A DNA stretch of 8,507 nt from Parvularculaceae bacterium (GTDB lineage: Bacteria; Pseudomonadota; Alphaproteobacteria; Caulobacterales; Parvularculaceae), in assembly GCA_013389125.1 (NCBI GenBank), contig JACADX010000404.1:1-8507 (forward strand), read 5' to 3'. Below the pieces are notes generated by a model. It saw only the letters and a program-made list of their open reading frames with translations, did not search any database and was not told where the DNA came from. The translations under genes and the position numbers were made by a program. Of this stretch, positions 6,899-8,507 are shown piece after piece (positions within the stretch are counted from its first letter, which is position 1; the number at the start of each line of letters is the position of its first letter).

Positions 6899-8507
6899 AT
6901 GAAATCGCCTTCGAGCCCGCCTTCTCGATGTCGGCGATCATCGCCGCGGGCGCGCTCGCCGTTCTGGCGGGCTCCGTATCGTTGATCCGCGCGCCGCGGA
7001 GCGCGCCGTTTCGCATCGCGGCGCTCCTTGCGTTGCTCGCGCTCCTTCTTAATCCGCAAATTCGCGTCGCCGAAAGAACGGCGCTCGCCGACATCGCGGT
7101 CATCATCGAAGACGACAGCGCCAGCAACAGGCTCGATCAAAGGCGCGGCGCGACGCGCGCCGTCGCCGACGCGCTCGAAGCGAAGCTGCGCGCCGTCGAC
7201 AATGTCGACCTTATCAGGACGCAGGGCGGCGGCGCCGACGAAACCCGGCTCGGCGAGGCGATCGACGCCGCGCTGACCGACAATCCGCGCGCGCGGCTTT
7301 CCGGCGTTTTTGTCATTACGGACGGCCAGGCGACGGACAATGTCCCAGCGCCCGCGGCGACGGACGCCGCGCCCGTGCACGTTCTTCTGACCGGCAGGCG
7401 ATCGGAGATCGATCGAAAAGTCACGCTGCTCAAGGGGCCGCGCTACGGCATCGTCAAGGAAGGCGCGGAGGTCAGTTTCCGGATTGACGATTTAGGTCCG
7501 GATGAAACGCCGCGCGAAGGGCGCGGTCAGGCGGTCGTGTCGCTTCGCGTCAACGGAGAGGAAGCGGTTCGCCAGCCCGTTCCCGTCGGCGCCGACGTAT
7601 CGTTCACGGCGCCGCTTCCGCACCCGGGCAAATCCGTCATCGAATTGGAAGTCGAGCCCGCAGAGGGCGAACTGACATTGAAGAACAATGTCGCCGTCCT
7701 TCCGATCGCCGCTATTCGCGACCGCCTTCGCGTGCTTCTCATATCAGGCGAGCCGCACGCGGGCGAGCGCGTCTGGCGCAATCTTCTGAAGTCCGACCCG
7801 GCGATCGACCTCGTTCATTTCACCATTCTGCGCCCGATCGAGAAGGCGCAAAGCGACAGCGCGCTTGAGCGCGAACTCGCCCTGATCGAGTTCCCGCAGG
7901 ACGAACTCTTCATTGAAAAGCTCGCCGAATTCGATCTCGTCATTTTCGATCGCTACACCTATCGCGGGGTCCTGAACGCCTATCATTTCGACAACCTTGC
8001 GCGCTACGTCGAGGGCGGCGGCGCCGTGCTCGTTTCGTCGGGCCCCGAATTCAGCGGGTATCTCAGCCTCGCTTCGCGGCGGAACTTCTCATACATCCTG
8101 CCGGCGACGCCGGCCGGCGACGCGATTGACGGCCCCTACCGTCCGAGAATCAGCGATGTCGGCAAGCGCCATCCTGTGACGGCCGAGCTGCCTGAACAGG
8201 ACTTCTGGGGGCGGTGGCTTCGCATTGCGCCGTCAATGACACGCTCCGGGGCGACGCTGATGACGGACAATGATGGGCGGCCGCTCTTGGTTCTCGACCG
8301 TGTCGGAGAAGGACGCGTCGGACTTATTCAATCTGATCATGCGTGGCTCTGGGCGCGCGGATTTGACGGCGGCGGGCCGCACGCAGAGCTTTTAAGGCGC
8401 ATCTCGCACTGGCTGATGAAGGAGCCCGATCTCGAAGAAGAGCAATTGCTGCTCATCGAACAGAACGGCGACCTTGTCATTGAGCGCCGGACAATCGAGG
8501 GCGCCGC
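6895..8507 (+). CDS. Membrane protein with vWA-like and GATase-like domains (3' end outside the window)
   Basis: An open frame from the ATG at 6895 to the window edge (537 codons plus two bases) with no stop, so the C-terminus is missing. Two membrane helices (about 12-31 and 41-52) are joined by a loop with R32, R35 and R40, which predicts a cytoplasmic loop and a periplasmic main body. A vWA-like domain follows (about 66-165). It has a complete metal-site set by inspection: D73-x-S75-x-S77 (EDDSAS), T117 (DETRLGEAI) and D143 (VFVITDGQ). Next come a beta-rich segment (about 175-270) and a GATase-like fold (about 278-510, starting RLRVLLISGEP, with FDLVIFDRY and YVEGGGAVLVSSGPEF). No cysteine sits at the amidotransferase nucleophile position (S381-S382-G383), so 'glutamine amidotransferase' would describe the fold, not an activity. 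The start overlaps the previous stop (ATGA), and GAAAGG lies 11 nt upstream. From memory, relatives are roughly 680-700 residues and end in a membrane helix, so about 150 residues may be missing. Function unknown; it is part of the MoxR machine by linkage. Confidence 0.9.
   Translation, partial: MNEIAFEPAFSMSAIIAAGALAVLAGSVSLIRAPRSAPFRIAALLALLALLLNPQIRVAERTALADIAVIIEDDSASNRLDQRRGATRAVADALEAKLRAVDNVDLIRTQGGGADETRLGEAIDAALTDNPRARLSGVFVITDGQATDNVPAPAATDAAPVHVLLTGRRSEIDRKVTLLKGPRYGIVKEGAEVSFRIDDLGPDETPREGRGQAVVSLRVNGEEAVRQPVPVGADVSFTAPLPHPGKSVIELEVEPAEGELTLKNNVAVLPIAAIRDRLRVLLISGEPHAGERVWRNLLKSDPAIDLVHFTILRPIEKAQSDSALERELALIEFPQDELFIEKLAEFDLVIFDRYTYRGVLNAYHFDNLARYVEGGGAVLVSSGPEFSGYLSLASRRNFSYILPATPAGDAIDGPYRPRISDVGKRHPVTAELPEQDFWGRWLRIAPSMTRSGATLMTDNDGRPLLVLDRVGEGRVGLIQSDHAWLWARGFDGGGPHAELLRRISHWLMKEPDLEEEQLLLIEQNGDLVIERRTIEGA

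Noticed and set aside
2243..8507. Reading the MoxR-vWA operon as a new defence or conflict system
   Set aside because: MoxR-vWA pairs do occur in proposed conflict systems, but here there is no nuclease, toxin or other effector, no mobile-element context, and the gene order is the conserved envelope-type cluster of Alphaproteobacteria.

Overview
The window looks like chromosomal DNA from a high-GC alphaproteobacterium. This is inferred from the strong G/C bias at codon third positions, the 67K-type SppA, and the characteristic gene order MoxR - DUF58 - (BatA N-terminal + DUF4159) protein - vWA/GATase-like membrane protein, which recurs in Alphaproteobacteria. I cannot fix the order or genus from sequence alone. 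I see no mobile element, tRNA, rRNA, CRISPR array or other sign of recent transfer, and base composition looks even throughout.

Layout. Positions 40-1941 (minus strand) hold a complete sppA-like signal peptide peptidase (protease IV, 67K type) with both catalytic residues. Positions 1942-2242 are a divergent intergenic region of about 300 bp with a plausible plus-strand promoter and a small hairpin. From 2243 to the right edge runs a tight four-gene plus-strand operon: a MoxR-family AAA+ ATPase (2243-3226), a soluble DUF58 protein (3226-4137), a 909-residue membrane protein with BatA-type N-terminus and DUF4159 C-terminus (4169-6898), and a second membrane protein with a vWA-like and a GATase-like domain (6895 to beyond 8507, cut by the window edge). 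The junctions are TGATG (MoxR/DUF58), a 31-bp gap bridged by an 11-codon mini-reading frame (DUF58/DUF4159), and ATGA (DUF4159/last gene), so translation is probably coupled.

How the genes may work together. MoxR ATPases usually act as chaperones or remodelers on von Willebrand factor A (vWA) proteins. Here one cytoplasmic MoxR is encoded with three vWA-like proteins. DUF58 is soluble and cytoplasmic. For the two membrane proteins the positive-inside rule places the vWA-like and GATase-like modules in the periplasm. The set resembles the Bat 'aerotolerance' operons and is best read as an envelope-associated chaperone or assembly machine of unknown substrate. The neighbouring SppA also acts at the inner membrane, but a functional link is only suggested by adjacency. 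This is a known conserved gene cluster whose biochemical role is, as far as I know, unresolved. I did not find evidence of a wholly new system. The most useful observations are the differing metal-site (MIDAS) motifs of the three vWA-like proteins and the shared architecture of the two membrane proteins.
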